The translations under genes and the position numbers were made by a program. Below the pieces are notes generated by a model. That model was not told the origin of the DNA. It was given only the letters and a program-made list of their open reading frames with translations, and did no database searches. 64,000 bases of DNA from Actinomycetota bacterium (GTDB lineage: Bacteria; Actinomycetota; CADDZG01; JAHWKV01; JAOPZY01): contig DASTWV010000042.1 in NCBI GenBank assembly GCA_035765775.1, positions 1 to 64,000 on the forward strand. The letters run 5' to 3'. Shown in pieces: positions 28,636 through 37,713 of this stretch (the first letter of the stretch is position 1; each line of letters opens with the position of its first letter).

Positions 28636-31038
28636 ATGGCCACCCGCCTGAGGGTGACGGAGTCGGGTCCGCCCAACCGGGTCCCGCCGCACAACCTCGA
28701 GGCCGAGGAATCGGTTCTCGGGGCCTGCCTGCTGTCCCGGCAGGCCATTGCCACCGCCATCGAGACCCTGAGCCCCGAGGACTTCTACAAGCCGGCGCAC
28801 GTCGAGATGTTCCGCCTCATGATGGACCTTTACGCCCGGGGCGAACCCCTGGACGCCGTGACCCTGGGCGAGGAGCTGAAGCGCCAGGGCAATCTCGACG
28901 AGTTCGGCGGCAGGCCCTACCTCTTCACCCTCGTCTCGTCGGTGCCCACGCCGGGATCCGTGGCCCACTACGCCCGCATCGTGCAGGAGAACGCCACCCT
29001 CCGGCGGCTGATCGACGCCTCGCAGCAGATCAACGACCTCGCCTTTGCCCTGCCCGAGGACGTCGAGGAGGCGGTGGACCAGGCCGAGGATCTCGTCTAC
29101 CAGGTCTCCAACCGGCGGGTCTCCGAGGACCTCGCCGCCCTGAAGGACCTGCTGACGGAGAACATGGAGCTGGTCGAGAAGCTGTACGAGCGGGGCTCGG
29201 CCATCACCGGGGTGGCCACCGGCTTCAACGACCTGGACGAACTTACGGCCGGCTTCCAGCCCTCCAACCTCATCATCGTCGCCGCCCGCCCCTCCATGGG
29301 CAAAGCTCTCGCCCTCACCACCCCCATCCCCACCCCCAGCGGATGGACGCCGATGGGGACGCTGGCGGCCGGGGACACGGTCTTCGACGAGGCCGGGCGT
29401 CCCTGCCGCGTCGACCACGTCTCCGAGGTCTACACCGACCACGCGTGCTACGAGGTGTCTTTCGACGACGGGGACACCCTCGTCGCCGACGCCGGCCACC
29501 AGTGGCTCGTCTGGGACCGTGCAGCCTGGGAGGGCGGCAGGGGGCCGCGGGTGGCCAGCACGGAGCACCTGGCAGCCGAGGGAGTCCGGGTGGACGCCGC
29601 AGGACAGCCGGCCAGCCGTTGGATCGTCCCCCTCGCCGAGCCCCTCGATCTCCCCGAGGCCACCCTCGCGGTGGACCCCTACGTCCTCGGGTGCTGGCTG
29701 GGGGACCGGCACGCCGCCGGCGACGCCGGTTCGCCCGCCGACCGGGCGCACTTCGTCGGCGAGTTCGAGGCCGCCGGCTACTGCCTGGACTCGCCGCTGC
29801 ATGGCTGCTTCGTGCTCGGGACCAGCCCGATGCGCGCCTCGGGGATCCTGGTGGCCCAGGGGGGCGAGTGCCGGCTCCTGGCGGCCGAGCTGGCGTCACT
29901 GGGCCTGAGCGGGCCGGGCCCGCACCGGATCCCGGCGGCCTACCTCCGCAGCTCCTTCAAGCAGCGCCTGGCGCTGCTGCAGGGCCTCATGGACACCGCC
30001 GGGGACACCGCCGGGGACACCGCCGGGCCCGACGGGGTCGAGGGCGTCGAATTGCGCCTCAGGGCTGGCGGGCTGCTCAGCGATGCCCGGGAGCTCGCCT
30101 GCTCGCTGGGGCACCGGCCGGGGCCGGTCCAGGCAGGCGGCATGCGCTGGGAGCCGCTCGACCCGGTGTTCCGCCTGCCCCGCAAGGCCGACGCCCTGGC
30201 CGCCTTCCCGGCCGCCCACGCTGGCGGCCGCCCGGGTCACCGCTGCATCGTCGCCATCCAGCCCGTGCCAGCCGTCCCTGTGCGCTGCATCCAGGTGGAC
30301 TCGCCGAACCACCTCTACCTGGCGGGGCGTTCGATGATCCCTACGCACAACAGCGCGCTGGCCCTGTCGATCGCCCAGCACGTGGCCACCAACGACCAGG
30401 TCCCAGTGGTCATCTTCTCGCTCGAGATGTCGAAAATGGAGCTGGTCCAGCGCCTCATGTGCTCCGAGGCCCGGGTGGACTCCAACCGGCTGCGCAAGGG
30501 GGCGCTGCAGGACTCGGACTGGCCGAAGTTGTCGCTCGCCCTCGGCCGCCTGGCCGAGGCCCCGATCTTCATCGACGACACGCCCAACGTCACCATCATG
30601 GAGATGCGGGCCAAGTGCCGGCGGGTGGCGTCGAAGACCGGGCTGGGCCTGGTGATCATCGACTACCTCCAGCTGATGGCACCCCTGAAACGGACCGACA
30701 ACCGGGTGCAGGAGGTCTCCGAGATCTCCCGGTCCCTCAAGATCCTGGCCCGGGAGCTGAACGTCCCGGTGGTAGCCCTGTCGCAGCTCTCCCGGAACGT
30801 GGAGTACAGAGCGGACAAGCGGCCCCTACTTGCCGATCTACGGGAGTCGGGCTCGATAGAACAGGATGCCGATTTGGTTATGTTCATCTACCGGGACGAA
30901 GTCTACCATCCCGACTCGCCGCAGCGGGGCATCGCGGAGCTCCACATCTCCAAGCACCGCAGCGGCCCGATCGGCAAGGTCGAGCTCACCTTCCTGGAGC
31001 ACTACACCAAGTTCGCCAACCTGGCCCGGGGGATGTAG
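28636..31038 (+). CDS. dnaB: Replicative DNA helicase DnaB (intein-containing precursor)
   Basis: An 800-aa precursor, about 451 aa after splicing. The N-domain (VPPHNLEAEESVLGACLLS) binds primase; the RecA-type motor follows. Walker A, ARPSMGK-SALAL, is split by the intein between K and S. Further motor motifs are VIFSLEMSKMELVQRL, LVIIDYLQLM (Walker B), LSQLSRNVE and ADLRESGSIEQDADLVMFIYR. ATG 28636 has GGGGAGG 6 bp upstream; the open frame upstream is not family-like. Mycobacterial dnaB genes in the same locus also carry inteins. Without splicing the ATP site would be destroyed, so helicase activity depends on the intein. Confidence 0.96.
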   Translation: MATRLRVTESGPPNRVPPHNLEAEESVLGACLLSRQAIATAIETLSPEDFYKPAHVEMFRLMMDLYARGEPLDAVTLGEELKRQGNLDEFGGRPYLFTLVSSVPTPGSVAHYARIVQENATLRRLIDASQQINDLAFALPEDVEEAVDQAEDLVYQVSNRRVSEDLAALKDLLTENMELVEKLYERGSAITGVATGFNDLDELTAGFQPSNLIIVAARPSMGKALALTTPIPTPSGWTPMGTLAAGDTVFDEAGRPCRVDHVSEVYTDHACYEVSFDDGDTLVADAGHQWLVWDRAAWEGGRGPRVASTEHLAAEGVRVDAAGQPASRWIVPLAEPLDLPEATLAVDPYVLGCWLGDRHAAGDAGSPADRAHFVGEFEAAGYCLDSPLHGCFVLGTSPMRASGILVAQGGECRLLAAELASLGLSGPGPHRIPAAYLRSSFKQRLALLQGLMDTAGDTAGDTAGPDGVEGVELRLRAGGLLSDARELACSLGHRPGPVQAGGMRWEPLDPVFRLPRKADALAAFPAAHAGGRPGHRCIVAIQPVPAVPVRCIQVDSPNHLYLAGRSMIPTHNSALALSIAQHVATNDQVPVVIFSLEMSKMELVQRLMCSEARVDSNRLRKGALQDSDWPKLSLALGRLAEAPIFIDDTPNVTIMEMRAKCRRVASKTGLGLVIIDYLQLMAPLKRTDNRVQEVSEISRSLKILARELNVPVVALSQLSRNVEYRADKRPLLADLRESGSIEQDADLVMFIYRDEVYHPDSPQRGIAELHISKHRSGPIGKVELTFLEHYTKFANLARGM
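29305..30351 (+). other. Class 3 intein in DnaB with a decayed homing-endonuclease region
   Basis: A 349-aa intein sits exactly at GK|S in Walker A. It begins with Ala (ALALTTPIPTPSGW), not Cys or Ser, and ends PTHN before Ser+1. The class 3 signature is complete: Trp in GHQW (residue 67), Cys in VRCIQV (328, the block F nucleophile) and Thr in PTHN (347). This class is known from DnaB of mycobacteriophage Bethlehem. The middle keeps traces of a LAGLIDADG endonuclease: YVLGCWLGD (block C) and LLQGLMDTAG (block E). The usual acidic residue before G in block E is Ala, and GDTA is tandemly repeated (12-bp units near 29992-30028). Splicing is probably active, the nuclease probably not. Confidence 0.88.
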
Positions 31039-31112
31039 CGGCATTTAAGTCTTTAGCCCGAGCACCGCCTGAAGTACCGCCCTGCCTCGCCGGGCGAACG
31101 GCAGGCCGGGCG

Positions 31113-31167
31113 GCGGAAACTTGTGGATTGAGCCGCCATATTGACGGCCGTTTCCACAAGTTTCCGC
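31113..31167. terminator. 15-bp inverted repeat after dnaB
   Basis: GCGGAAACTTGTGGA (31113-31127) and TCCACAAGTTTCCGC (31153-31167) are a perfect 15-bp inverted repeat with a 25-nt loop. It lies between dnaB and the leftward gene ending at 31204. It could be a bidirectional terminator hairpin or a protein site; no T tract is present. Confidence 0.5.
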
Positions 31168-31203
31168 TGCGCCCGAGCCAGGGCCTGCGGCCCTGCCGAA
31201 CCG

Positions 31204-32244
31204 CTACGACCCCTCGTGCCCCGAGCCGTGCTCGGCCGTCGGCGTCGACGTCACCGTGGGGGTCACGCCGTGGTCGTCCTTGTCGCCCTTCTGGTTCTCG
31301 CCCTGGTCCCCAGCGTTCTCACCCTGGTCATCGCCCTTGGCAGGCGTCACAGTCCCGGTCACGCCGTCATCGTGGTGCTTGCCGTTGGCCGTGGCGCCCA
31401 CCGCCGCCTTCGCCGCCACCAGAGCCACCTGGCAGGCCGCATCCGGCGTCCCGCCCTCAGCCACCTTCGCCGAGACCGCGCTGGCGTCCTGGGCCACGAA
31501 GGACACGAACTGCCCCTTCTGGCTGCCCTTCAGGCCGAGGGTAGAAGCGGCGTGGGCAGCGAACGACACGCAGTTGCCGTGGTTGACGGCCGCCGTGGCG
31601 GTACCCGAGACATCGTCACCGTTGACGGTGCCGGAGACCTCATGGTCGTCGTCGCCCTTCATGGTGCCGCTGACGCCGACGGTCCCGGAGACGCCCTGGC
31701 CGTCCTGGTCGCCCTCCGCCGTCACGGTCACGGCGTCGTGATGCGGGGTCGGCAGCGTGATGCCGATGGTCGATGCTGCGTCGGCCACCGCCTGCTGGGC
31801 CGGGCCGGGCAGGCTTCCCGCGGCTGCCAGGCCGCCGGTGGCCGCCGCCGCAGCCAGGGCCACGGTCAGGATCTTTGCGGTCAGGGATGCAAACAGGGAA
31901 CTGAACACGGTTCTCCTCCTCCACTTCGGTTGCCCGGAGGCCCCCGGCGCTCTCCGCCACCAGGGACCCGCAGCCGGCACCACTGCCGGCTCCCGAGCTG
32001 GATCGGTCGTGAGGCGAGAAGCCGCCACAGCCGCGGCGATGTGCTGGCGCTCGACCTCAGGGTCGGGCGCTTCGCAGAACGCCGCCCGCACGTCGCGGGC
32101 GAAGTTCCCCAGCTCTCGGTCCAGCGGGTCCGCTCCCTCCGGCGTCTTGCCGGCGAGGAGTCGGTCGAGATCCTTGTCGCTGAGGTTGTCGCTGAGGTTG
32201 GGGCGGTCTCTCATCTCGGGGAAGTCAGCGCCGTCCTCGCTCAT
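31204..32244 (-). CDS. Predicted membrane anti-sigma-factor-like protein
   Basis: A 346-aa protein starting at an ATG that overlaps the stop of the ECF sigma gene (ATGA). Residues 1-100 are charged and cytoplasmic (DKDLDRLLAGKTPEGADPLDRELGNFARDVR), as in anti-sigma domains, but the HxxxCxxC zinc motif is absent. A helix at about 118-140 (LTAKILTVALAAAAATGGLAA) leads to an outer part rich in G, D, H, T and K with SGTV and GDQGEN repeats. The role as anti-sigma is inferred from position, overlap and topology. The low-complexity outer region is unusual and could be a metal or surface sensor. Confidence 0.65.
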   Translation of the reverse strand: MSEDGADFPEMRDRPNLSDNLSDKDLDRLLAGKTPEGADPLDRELGNFARDVRAAFCEAPDPEVERQHIAAAVAASRLTTDPAREPAVVPAAGPWWRRAPGASGQPKWRRRTVFSSLFASLTAKILTVALAAAAATGGLAAAGSLPGPAQQAVADAASTIGITLPTPHHDAVTVTAEGDQDGQGVSGTVGVSGTMKGDDDHEVSGTVNGDDVSGTATAAVNHGNCVSFAAHAASTLGLKGSQKGQFVSFVAQDASAVSAKVAEGGTPDAACQVALVAAKAAVGATANGKHHDDGVTGTVTPAKGDDQGENAGDQGENQKGDKDDHGVTPTVTSTPTAEHGSGHEGS

Positions 32245-32831
32245 AGGGTTGCCATCTCCAGCGAGATCGCCCGCTTCACTGCCGCCAGGCCCCGGCGCTG
32301 CAGCGCCTTGACCGTGTTCGGGCGCTTGCCCACCGCCCGGGCGACCTCCTCGACGGTCAAGCCGCCCACGATGCGCAGCATCAGCACCTCCCGCTGGTCG
32401 TCGGTCACCTGCGCCAGCAGGCGCCGGACCCGCAGGACGTCGAGGTTGCGCAACGCCTCATCCTCGACATCGCCGGTATCGCCGTACCCGGCCAGGACCT
32501 CCCCGGGCTGCGGGTCGGCGGGTCGGCGGGCGTAGTAGCGGCGCTCGTCCAGGAGGCGGTGGTGGGCGATCACAACAACCCAGGAGCGGAACTCATCCTC
32601 CCCGCCCGAGAAGCTCGGCAGATCCCGGGCGACCTGCAGGAAGACCTCGCCGGTGAGGTCCTCCGGTTCCCGGGCCCCCCGGCTGCGCAGGTAGCCCAGC
32701 ACCAGGGGTGAGAGATCGCGGTACAGCGCGGTCCAGGCCCATCCGGCGCCGGTGCGCGCCGCAGCCAGGACCGTCGGGAAGCTCTCGCCTACCGCCGTGC
32801 CAGTTCTCGCCACGCTCTTGTCATCGGGCAC
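32241..32831 (-). CDS. ECF-type RNA polymerase sigma factor
   Basis: A 196-aa sigma-70 family protein. Region 2 is ALYRDLSPLVLGYLRSRG and DLTGEVFLQVARDL with FRSWVVVIAHHRLLDERR; region 4 is LAQVTDDQREVLMLRIVGGLTVEEVARAVGKRPNTVKALQRRGLAAVKR. GTG 32831 is taken as start; no strong ribosome site is visible. It is co-translated with the membrane protein downstream. A TATATC-like -10 lies just upstream on the same strand. Confidence 0.9.
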   Translation of the reverse strand: MPDDKSVARTGTAVGESFPTVLAAARTGAGWAWTALYRDLSPLVLGYLRSRGAREPEDLTGEVFLQVARDLPSFSGGEDEFRSWVVVIAHHRLLDERRYYARRPADPQPGEVLAGYGDTGDVEDEALRNLDVLRVRRLLAQVTDDQREVLMLRIVGGLTVEEVARAVGKRPNTVKALQRRGLAAVKRAISLEMATL

Positions 32832-32913
32832 TTGGTCGTCCAGGGATATAGCCCGAAAGGACTAGTTCTTCCCCGGCAGCGGCGCCGGCAACCACGCCCG
32901 CTACAGTGGCTCC

Positions 32914-33276
32914 ATGACCCAGCCCCAGCCCCAACCCAAGGGCCTCGACGACCCGACGATGATCGACATGGTGCGCCTCACCCCGAACGAGGACGCCATC
33001 GAGCTGATCATCGTGCACGACAAGGCCTGGGAGGGCTCCACCCGGCAGATCCTTGCCCTCCAGGAGAAGTGGCAGACCTACGTGGGCTTCGCCATCTACG
33101 GCACCCTCGCCCGGAACTACCCCGACTACGCCCACCTCCCCTGGCGGATCGTCGTCGAGACGACGGGGGAGCCCGACCCCAAGACCAAACAGTTCCTCGG
33201 GCGGGCCAACGAAGAGTCCAAGAAGCAGGGCGGCGAAGTGGTCGTCGCGGTCAAGCGGCCAGCCCCGAAGCGCTAG
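32914..33276 (+). CDS. Small conserved protein (DUF6572-like)
   Basis: A 120-aa soluble protein with TMIDMVRLTPNEDAIELIIVHDKAW followed by an aromatic-rich middle (LQEKWQTYVGFAIYG) and a basic tail. The opening resembles DUF6572-type proteins, which have an I-D-x-V start and a W at a similar place; I am moderately sure of this. It is read divergently from the ECF sigma gene and toward the TSUP transporter. Function unknown. Confidence 0.65.
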   Translation: MTQPQPQPKGLDDPTMIDMVRLTPNEDAIELIIVHDKAWEGSTRQILALQEKWQTYVGFAIYGTLARNYPDYAHLPWRIVVETTGEPDPKTKQFLGRANEESKKQGGEVVVAVKRPAPKR

Positions 33277-33303
33277 CCCCACCCCCCTTTTGATGACCGG
33301 TCG

Positions 33304-34059
33304 ATGACGGGGCTGGAGGAGCTGGCCGTCTTCGGCACCGGCATCGCCGCCGGGACCATCAACACCATCGTGGGCTCGGGCACCCTGATCACCTTCCCCA
33401 CCCTGCTCGCCTTCCACTTCCCGCCGGTGGTGGCCAACGTGTCCAACACCATCGGCCTGGTGCCCGGGTCGGTCTCCGGGGCGGTCGGGTACCGCACGGA
33501 GCTGGTGGGGCAGGGCAGGCGGGCGCGGCGGCTGGGCATCGCCGCCGGGTTGGGCGGGCTGACCGGCGGGCTGCTGCTCCTGGTGCTCCCGGCGGCGGCC
33601 TTCAAGGACATCGTCCCGGCCCTCATCGCCCTCGCCTGCGTGCTGGTGATAGCCCAGCCGGCCATCGCCCGGCGCATGGCCCGGCGGCCGGCCCGGCGGG
33701 CGCCCCACCCCGACGGCAGCCTGGCGCTCATTGCCGGCGTCTACGCCACCGGCGTCTACGGGGGGTACTTCGGTGCCGCCCAGGGGGTGATGCTGATCGG
33801 CATCATGGGCCTCTCCCTGCCCGACAGCCTGCAGCGGATCAACGGCCTCAAGAACATCCTGGCGGCGATCATCAACGGGGTGGCGGCGATCCTGTTCCTC
33901 TTCGCCGCGCACATCGCCTGGCGCCCCGCCCTGCTGCTGGCGGTCGGCTCGACCATCGGTGGCCAGATCGGCGCCAAAGCCGGGCGACGCCTCCCCGCCC
34001 TGGCCCTGCGCATCCTGGTGGTGGCGGTCGGCATCATCGCCGTCGTGCGCCTGGTCTGA
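33304..34059 (+). CDS. TSUP-family (TauE/SafE) membrane transporter
   Basis: A 251-aa protein with about eight hydrophobic helices and the two-repeat pattern of the family: GTINTIVGSGTLITFPTLL in the first half and GVYGGYFGAAQGVMLIGIMGL in the second. Such carriers export sulfite or sulfonates, or move related small anions. ATG 33304 lies 27 bp after the upstream gene. No sulfur gene is adjacent to fix the substrate. Confidence 0.88.
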   Translation: MTGLEELAVFGTGIAAGTINTIVGSGTLITFPTLLAFHFPPVVANVSNTIGLVPGSVSGAVGYRTELVGQGRRARRLGIAAGLGGLTGGLLLLVLPAAAFKDIVPALIALACVLVIAQPAIARRMARRPARRAPHPDGSLALIAGVYATGVYGGYFGAAQGVMLIGIMGLSLPDSLQRINGLKNILAAIINGVAAILFLFAAHIAWRPALLLAVGSTIGGQIGAKAGRRLPALALRILVVAVGIIAVVRLV

Positions 34060-34115
34060 GCCGGCGCCCGGCTCCCGGGGCGCCGCGCCCGCCGGGTCCG
34101 TAGGATTGGTGAGCC

Positions 34116-34901
34116 ATGCCCAGCGAGACCCTGCTTCTGGCCGAGGACGGCGGTGTCGCCACCATCACCCTCAACCGGCCGGCCAAGCGCAACGCCCTCA
34201 ACGCCCGGATGTTCGACGAGCTCGAAGCGGCCTTCGAGTACATCGCCGGCAGCCCCCGGGTGCGCGCCTTCATCCTGACCGGTGCCGGGGGCCATTTCTG
34301 CTCCGGCCTCGATCTCACCGCCTTCGACGAGCTGCCCACCTCCCCGGAGGCAATGGCGGCGCGCATGACCCGCATCGAACGCATGGTGACCGCGGTGGTC
34401 TACTGCCCGAAACCGGGGGTGGCCGCGGTGGCGGGCCACGCCGCAGGGGGCGGGGCGAGCCTGGCCATGGCGTGCGATCTGGTGGTCATGGCCGACGACG
34501 CCCACTTCTCCGAGCTCTTCGTCCGCCGGGGCCTGGTGATGGATATGAGCGGCACCTTCACGCTGCCCCGCTCCGTCGGCCTGCACCGGGCGAAGGAGCT
34601 GGCCCTGCTGGGCGAGGCCATCGGGGCCGCCCGGGCCTACGAGATCGGGATCGCCAACCGGGTGGTGCCCGCCGGGGACCTCCCGAAGGCCGCCCGGGAG
34701 CTGGCGGCCAAGCTCGCCGCCGGACCCCAGGAGGCGATGGCCCGCATGAAACGGGCGTTGAATGACTCGTTCTCGACCCCCTTCGAGGGGGTGCTGCGCC
34801 GGGAGGGCAAGGACCAGACCGAGATGTTCTCCTCCCCCGACGTCGACGAGGCCATCCGGGCCTTCCTGCAGGACCGGCCGCCGAACTTCGGGGGCCAGTA
34901 G
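34116..34901 (+). CDS. Enoyl-CoA hydratase/isomerase family protein
   Basis: A 261-aa crotonase-fold enzyme. VATITLNRPAKRNALNARM and the oxyanion-hole segments GGHFCSGLDL and AVAGHAAGGGASLAMACDLVVMAD are clear. At the usual second catalytic Glu site the sequence reads SELFVRRGLVMD, with Glu kept in the first position; hydratase or isomerase use is likely but not certain. It ends 7 bp from the convergent ABC permease gene. Confidence 0.9.
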   Translation: MPSETLLLAEDGGVATITLNRPAKRNALNARMFDELEAAFEYIAGSPRVRAFILTGAGGHFCSGLDLTAFDELPTSPEAMAARMTRIERMVTAVVYCPKPGVAAVAGHAAGGGASLAMACDLVVMADDAHFSELFVRRGLVMDMSGTFTLPRSVGLHRAKELALLGEAIGAARAYEIGIANRVVPAGDLPKAARELAAKLAAGPQEAMARMKRALNDSFSTPFEGVLRREGKDQTEMFSSPDVDEAIRAFLQDRPPNFGGQ

Positions 34902-34908
34902 GAAGCAG

Positions 34909-37311
34909 CTACTCGCTGCGCAGGATCGAGGCGGGCCGGGCCCGGGCCGACACCGCCGCCGGGCCGGCCGCCAGAAGGTTGGCCCCGACCACCACTGCGG
35001 CGCACAGACCCACCACCGTCACCACGGGCACGACCGGCACCGCGACCACGCCGAGGTTGGTGGCGAATGCCCGCCACACCTCCCGCCCGGCGGCGATCCC
35101 CAGCGGGACCCCCACCACGATGCCCACCGCAGCCACCGTGCACGCCTGCCAGCACACCGCGGCCACCACCTGGTGGCGCAGGAGGCCCAGGGTCTTGAGC
35201 AGCCCCAGCTCCCGCCGGCGCCGGGCGACGCTCACGACCAGGACGTGGATGACGGTGGTGGCGCTGAAGAGAGCCACCACCAGGCCGACGATGAGCGGGA
35301 AGTTCACCGCCTGGCCGAAGTTGACCAGGTTGGTGGGCGGCTGCGGCAGGCTCGCGATCTGGGGGTACTGCTGCACGTAGCGGGCCACCGCCGCCCGGCC
35401 CGCGGCGGTGGGGGCGAACCCGGCCAGGACCACGTAGTCCAGCTGCTGGCGGACCTGGTCGGCGCAGCCCTGGGCGGCGGGCCCGGACCCGCACTCGGCG
35501 GCAACGAGGCCATCGATGTCGAAGATGGCACCCCGGTTCAGCCCCACCACACCGAAGTCGGGTGGGAAGGCGGCGATACCCACCACCCGGAACATCGAGG
35601 TCCGGGACCCGCCGCCCGGGAGCGAGACGGTGACCTTGACCGAGGATCCCAGCTGGGCGTGCGCCTGGTGCAGCGTCTTGCTCCCCAGCGCCACCTCCCC
35701 GGCCTGGCCGGGAACGCGGCCCTGGACCGACGAGATCAGCAGCGGGCCCTGGATGGGCTGCCCGGCGATGGCGTCGGTGGCGACTCCGTTGATCTCCACC
35801 GCCCCCGACACACCGAGCGTGACCCGGCGCACCGTGGGGTCCTGGTGGAGGCCGGCCAGGATCGGGGCGGCCGCGTCCGGTCCGGTCCCGGTGCTGTTGA
35901 ACCACATCGAGAACGCCTGGCCGTACAAGGGCGGCGTCGCCACCAGGTGGCCGAGGCTGGCGCCGAACACCGCTGTACCGCACAGCGCCGCCACCGCCAC
36001 CGCGGTGCCCACCAGGGCGTTGCCCACCGGGACCGCCTGTTCCCCGTGCCCCCGCTCGACCGCCCGGCGGATGCCGATCAGCGCGCTGGCAGGCAGCCGC
36101 CAGGCGGCCAGGACCCCGACGATCCGGGAGGGCCGGGGCTGCTCGGCTGCCACCGCCCGCCACGGCTGCCGGGTGAAGGCCGACGCCAGGAGCGCCACCA
36201 GCGCCACCAACACCACGATCGCGGCCGCCCCGAGGCCGAGCACGGACAGGTTGACGGCGAACCCGGGCGAGGGATCGGCCACCCGGGCCTCCCCCAGCGG
36301 GGCCAGGGGCGATAGGACCGCGGCGAGGATGACCGCTCCCACCGCGCCCGCGACCCCGATCGCCAGCGTGCGGGCCAGGGCGATGCCCCGCAGCTCGCCG
36401 GGCCCCAGGCCCACTGCCCAGAGGGTCCGGTTGGTCACCGATTCGCTGATCGCCTGGCGCCGGAGGGCCTGGCCGGCGGCCGCTGTGCCCGCCAGCCCGA
36501 TGAACACGGCGAGCACCCACCAGCCGACCGCCTGGGGGTGGATGGCCGACGTCACCGATGTCGCGCTCTCCTGGCTCCCGGTGCCCGCGGCCACCGCCCG
36601 GATGTCGCTGTCCAGCCGGGGAAGGTCGGCGGCGCCCCGGCGCAGGTGCACGGCGTAGCCCCGGAACAGGAAGGTCTGGGCATTGAACGCCCGGCCGAAG
36701 GCCGGGGTGAGCAGGAGGGTGTAGTTCGGTGTCCCCACCGAAGGGAAATCCGGCTCCGAGGCCTCGAAGCCCACGATCCGCAGCGACACCGTGGGCCCGG
36801 CCGGGGGCTGGTCGGTGCTGCCGAAGGCCGCCTGACCCTGAGCGGCCGAGAAGAGAGGCACGGAGACGACGCTGCCCAGGTGCAGCCCGAAGTCGTGCTG
36901 CAGCGTATACGAAGCGACCACCTCGTCCGCCGCCACCGGGTTGGCGAAGCGCCCGGACACCAGCTTGGCGAAGTGCGGCAGGGCGGCCGTGGACACCTCC
37001 AGCAACCCGAGCGTGGAGCCGGTCAAGTGGCCAGTGCAGGCACAGCGGGGGTCGCCGCTCGCCGGCCCGTCCAGGGTGACGACGGCACGGACCTCCGGGA
37101 GTGAGGCAAGATCCAGAGGCTGGCCGGCGTAGACGAAGGAGTCGAAGCCGTAGGTGCTCAGGTACCGCGGGAATGCCGAGGCGGTGCGCCAGCCGGCGGC
37201 GGCGGTGGCCAGGACCAGGCCCCCGATACCGGCCACCAGTACGGCGAGCGCCAGCCAGGAGCGCCACCGCCGGCGGAGCTCCGCCTGGGTCACCATCCAC
37301 ACTGCGCTCAC
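34909..37311 (-). CDS. FtsX/MacB-type ABC transporter permease (two-module)
   Basis: An 800-aa protein with one N-terminal helix (LALAVLVAGIGGLVLATAAAGW), a large outer domain, then two blocks of three helices separated by another outer domain (about 420-640). This is the layout of fused FtsX-like permeases that export lipids, peptides or lipoproteins. The GTG at 37311 gives MSAVWMVTQAELRRRWRSW. No ATPase gene is beside it, so the motor must come from elsewhere. Substrate unknown. Confidence 0.85.
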   Translation of the reverse strand: MSAVWMVTQAELRRRWRSWLALAVLVAGIGGLVLATAAAGWRTASAFPRYLSTYGFDSFVYAGQPLDLASLPEVRAVVTLDGPASGDPRCACTGHLTGSTLGLLEVSTAALPHFAKLVSGRFANPVAADEVVASYTLQHDFGLHLGSVVSVPLFSAAQGQAAFGSTDQPPAGPTVSLRIVGFEASEPDFPSVGTPNYTLLLTPAFGRAFNAQTFLFRGYAVHLRRGAADLPRLDSDIRAVAAGTGSQESATSVTSAIHPQAVGWWVLAVFIGLAGTAAAGQALRRQAISESVTNRTLWAVGLGPGELRGIALARTLAIGVAGAVGAVILAAVLSPLAPLGEARVADPSPGFAVNLSVLGLGAAAIVVLVALVALLASAFTRQPWRAVAAEQPRPSRIVGVLAAWRLPASALIGIRRAVERGHGEQAVPVGNALVGTAVAVAALCGTAVFGASLGHLVATPPLYGQAFSMWFNSTGTGPDAAAPILAGLHQDPTVRRVTLGVSGAVEINGVATDAIAGQPIQGPLLISSVQGRVPGQAGEVALGSKTLHQAHAQLGSSVKVTVSLPGGGSRTSMFRVVGIAAFPPDFGVVGLNRGAIFDIDGLVAAECGSGPAAQGCADQVRQQLDYVVLAGFAPTAAGRAAVARYVQQYPQIASLPQPPTNLVNFGQAVNFPLIVGLVVALFSATTVIHVLVVSVARRRRELGLLKTLGLLRHQVVAAVCWQACTVAAVGIVVGVPLGIAAGREVWRAFATNLGVVAVPVVPVVTVVGLCAAVVVGANLLAAGPAAVSARARPASILRSE

Positions 37312-37365
37312 GCCCCGTATTGAGGCACAGGAGAGGCTGCGACGCCAAGGGTGCCAGCCGGGGGT

Positions 37366-37710
37366 CTAGGCGGGTGGTTGCCCCCCCGCCTCAGCTAACC
37401 CGGCGCCGAGCTGGGTGCCGAGGCGCGCCAGGCGTCCGTCCCACTCCGCCCCCACCGAGGCCATCCAGGTGACCGCCTCGGCCATGGGGGCCGGGGTGAG
37501 GCGGAAGCGGTTTTCCCGCCCGACCCGCTCGCCCGCCACCAGGTGCGCCCCGGCCAGCTCGGCCAAATGCTTGGCGATGGCCTGCCGGGAGATCGGCAGC
37601 ACGCCGGCGAGCTCGGTGGCGGTCATCGACGGGCGTTGCGACAGGCAGCGCAGCACCTCCCGCCGGGTGGGATCGGCGAGCGCGCTGAAGACGGCATCGG
37701 GGTCGGTCAC
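37366..37710 (-). CDS. ArsR-family winged-helix regulator
   Basis: A 114-aa regulator opening with VFSALADPTRREVLRCLSQRPSMTATELA, with recognition helix SRQAIAKHLAELAGAHLV. It lacks the CxC metal site, so it is not a metal sensor of the classic type. GTG 37710 starts 3 bp after the SRPBCC gene stop, so both form one operon. ArsR plus SRPBCC pairs are common, though the regulator usually comes first. Confidence 0.9.
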   Translation of the reverse strand: MTDPDAVFSALADPTRREVLRCLSQRPSMTATELAGVLPISRQAIAKHLAELAGAHLVAGERVGRENRFRLTPAPMAEAVTWMASVGAEWDGRLARLGTQLGAGLAEAGGQPPA

Positions 37711-37713
37711 GGA

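Noticed and set aside
28441-28640. A chromosomal replication origin
   Set aside because: Only one exact DnaA box is seen and neither dnaA nor dnaN is nearby. It reads better as a dnaB control region.
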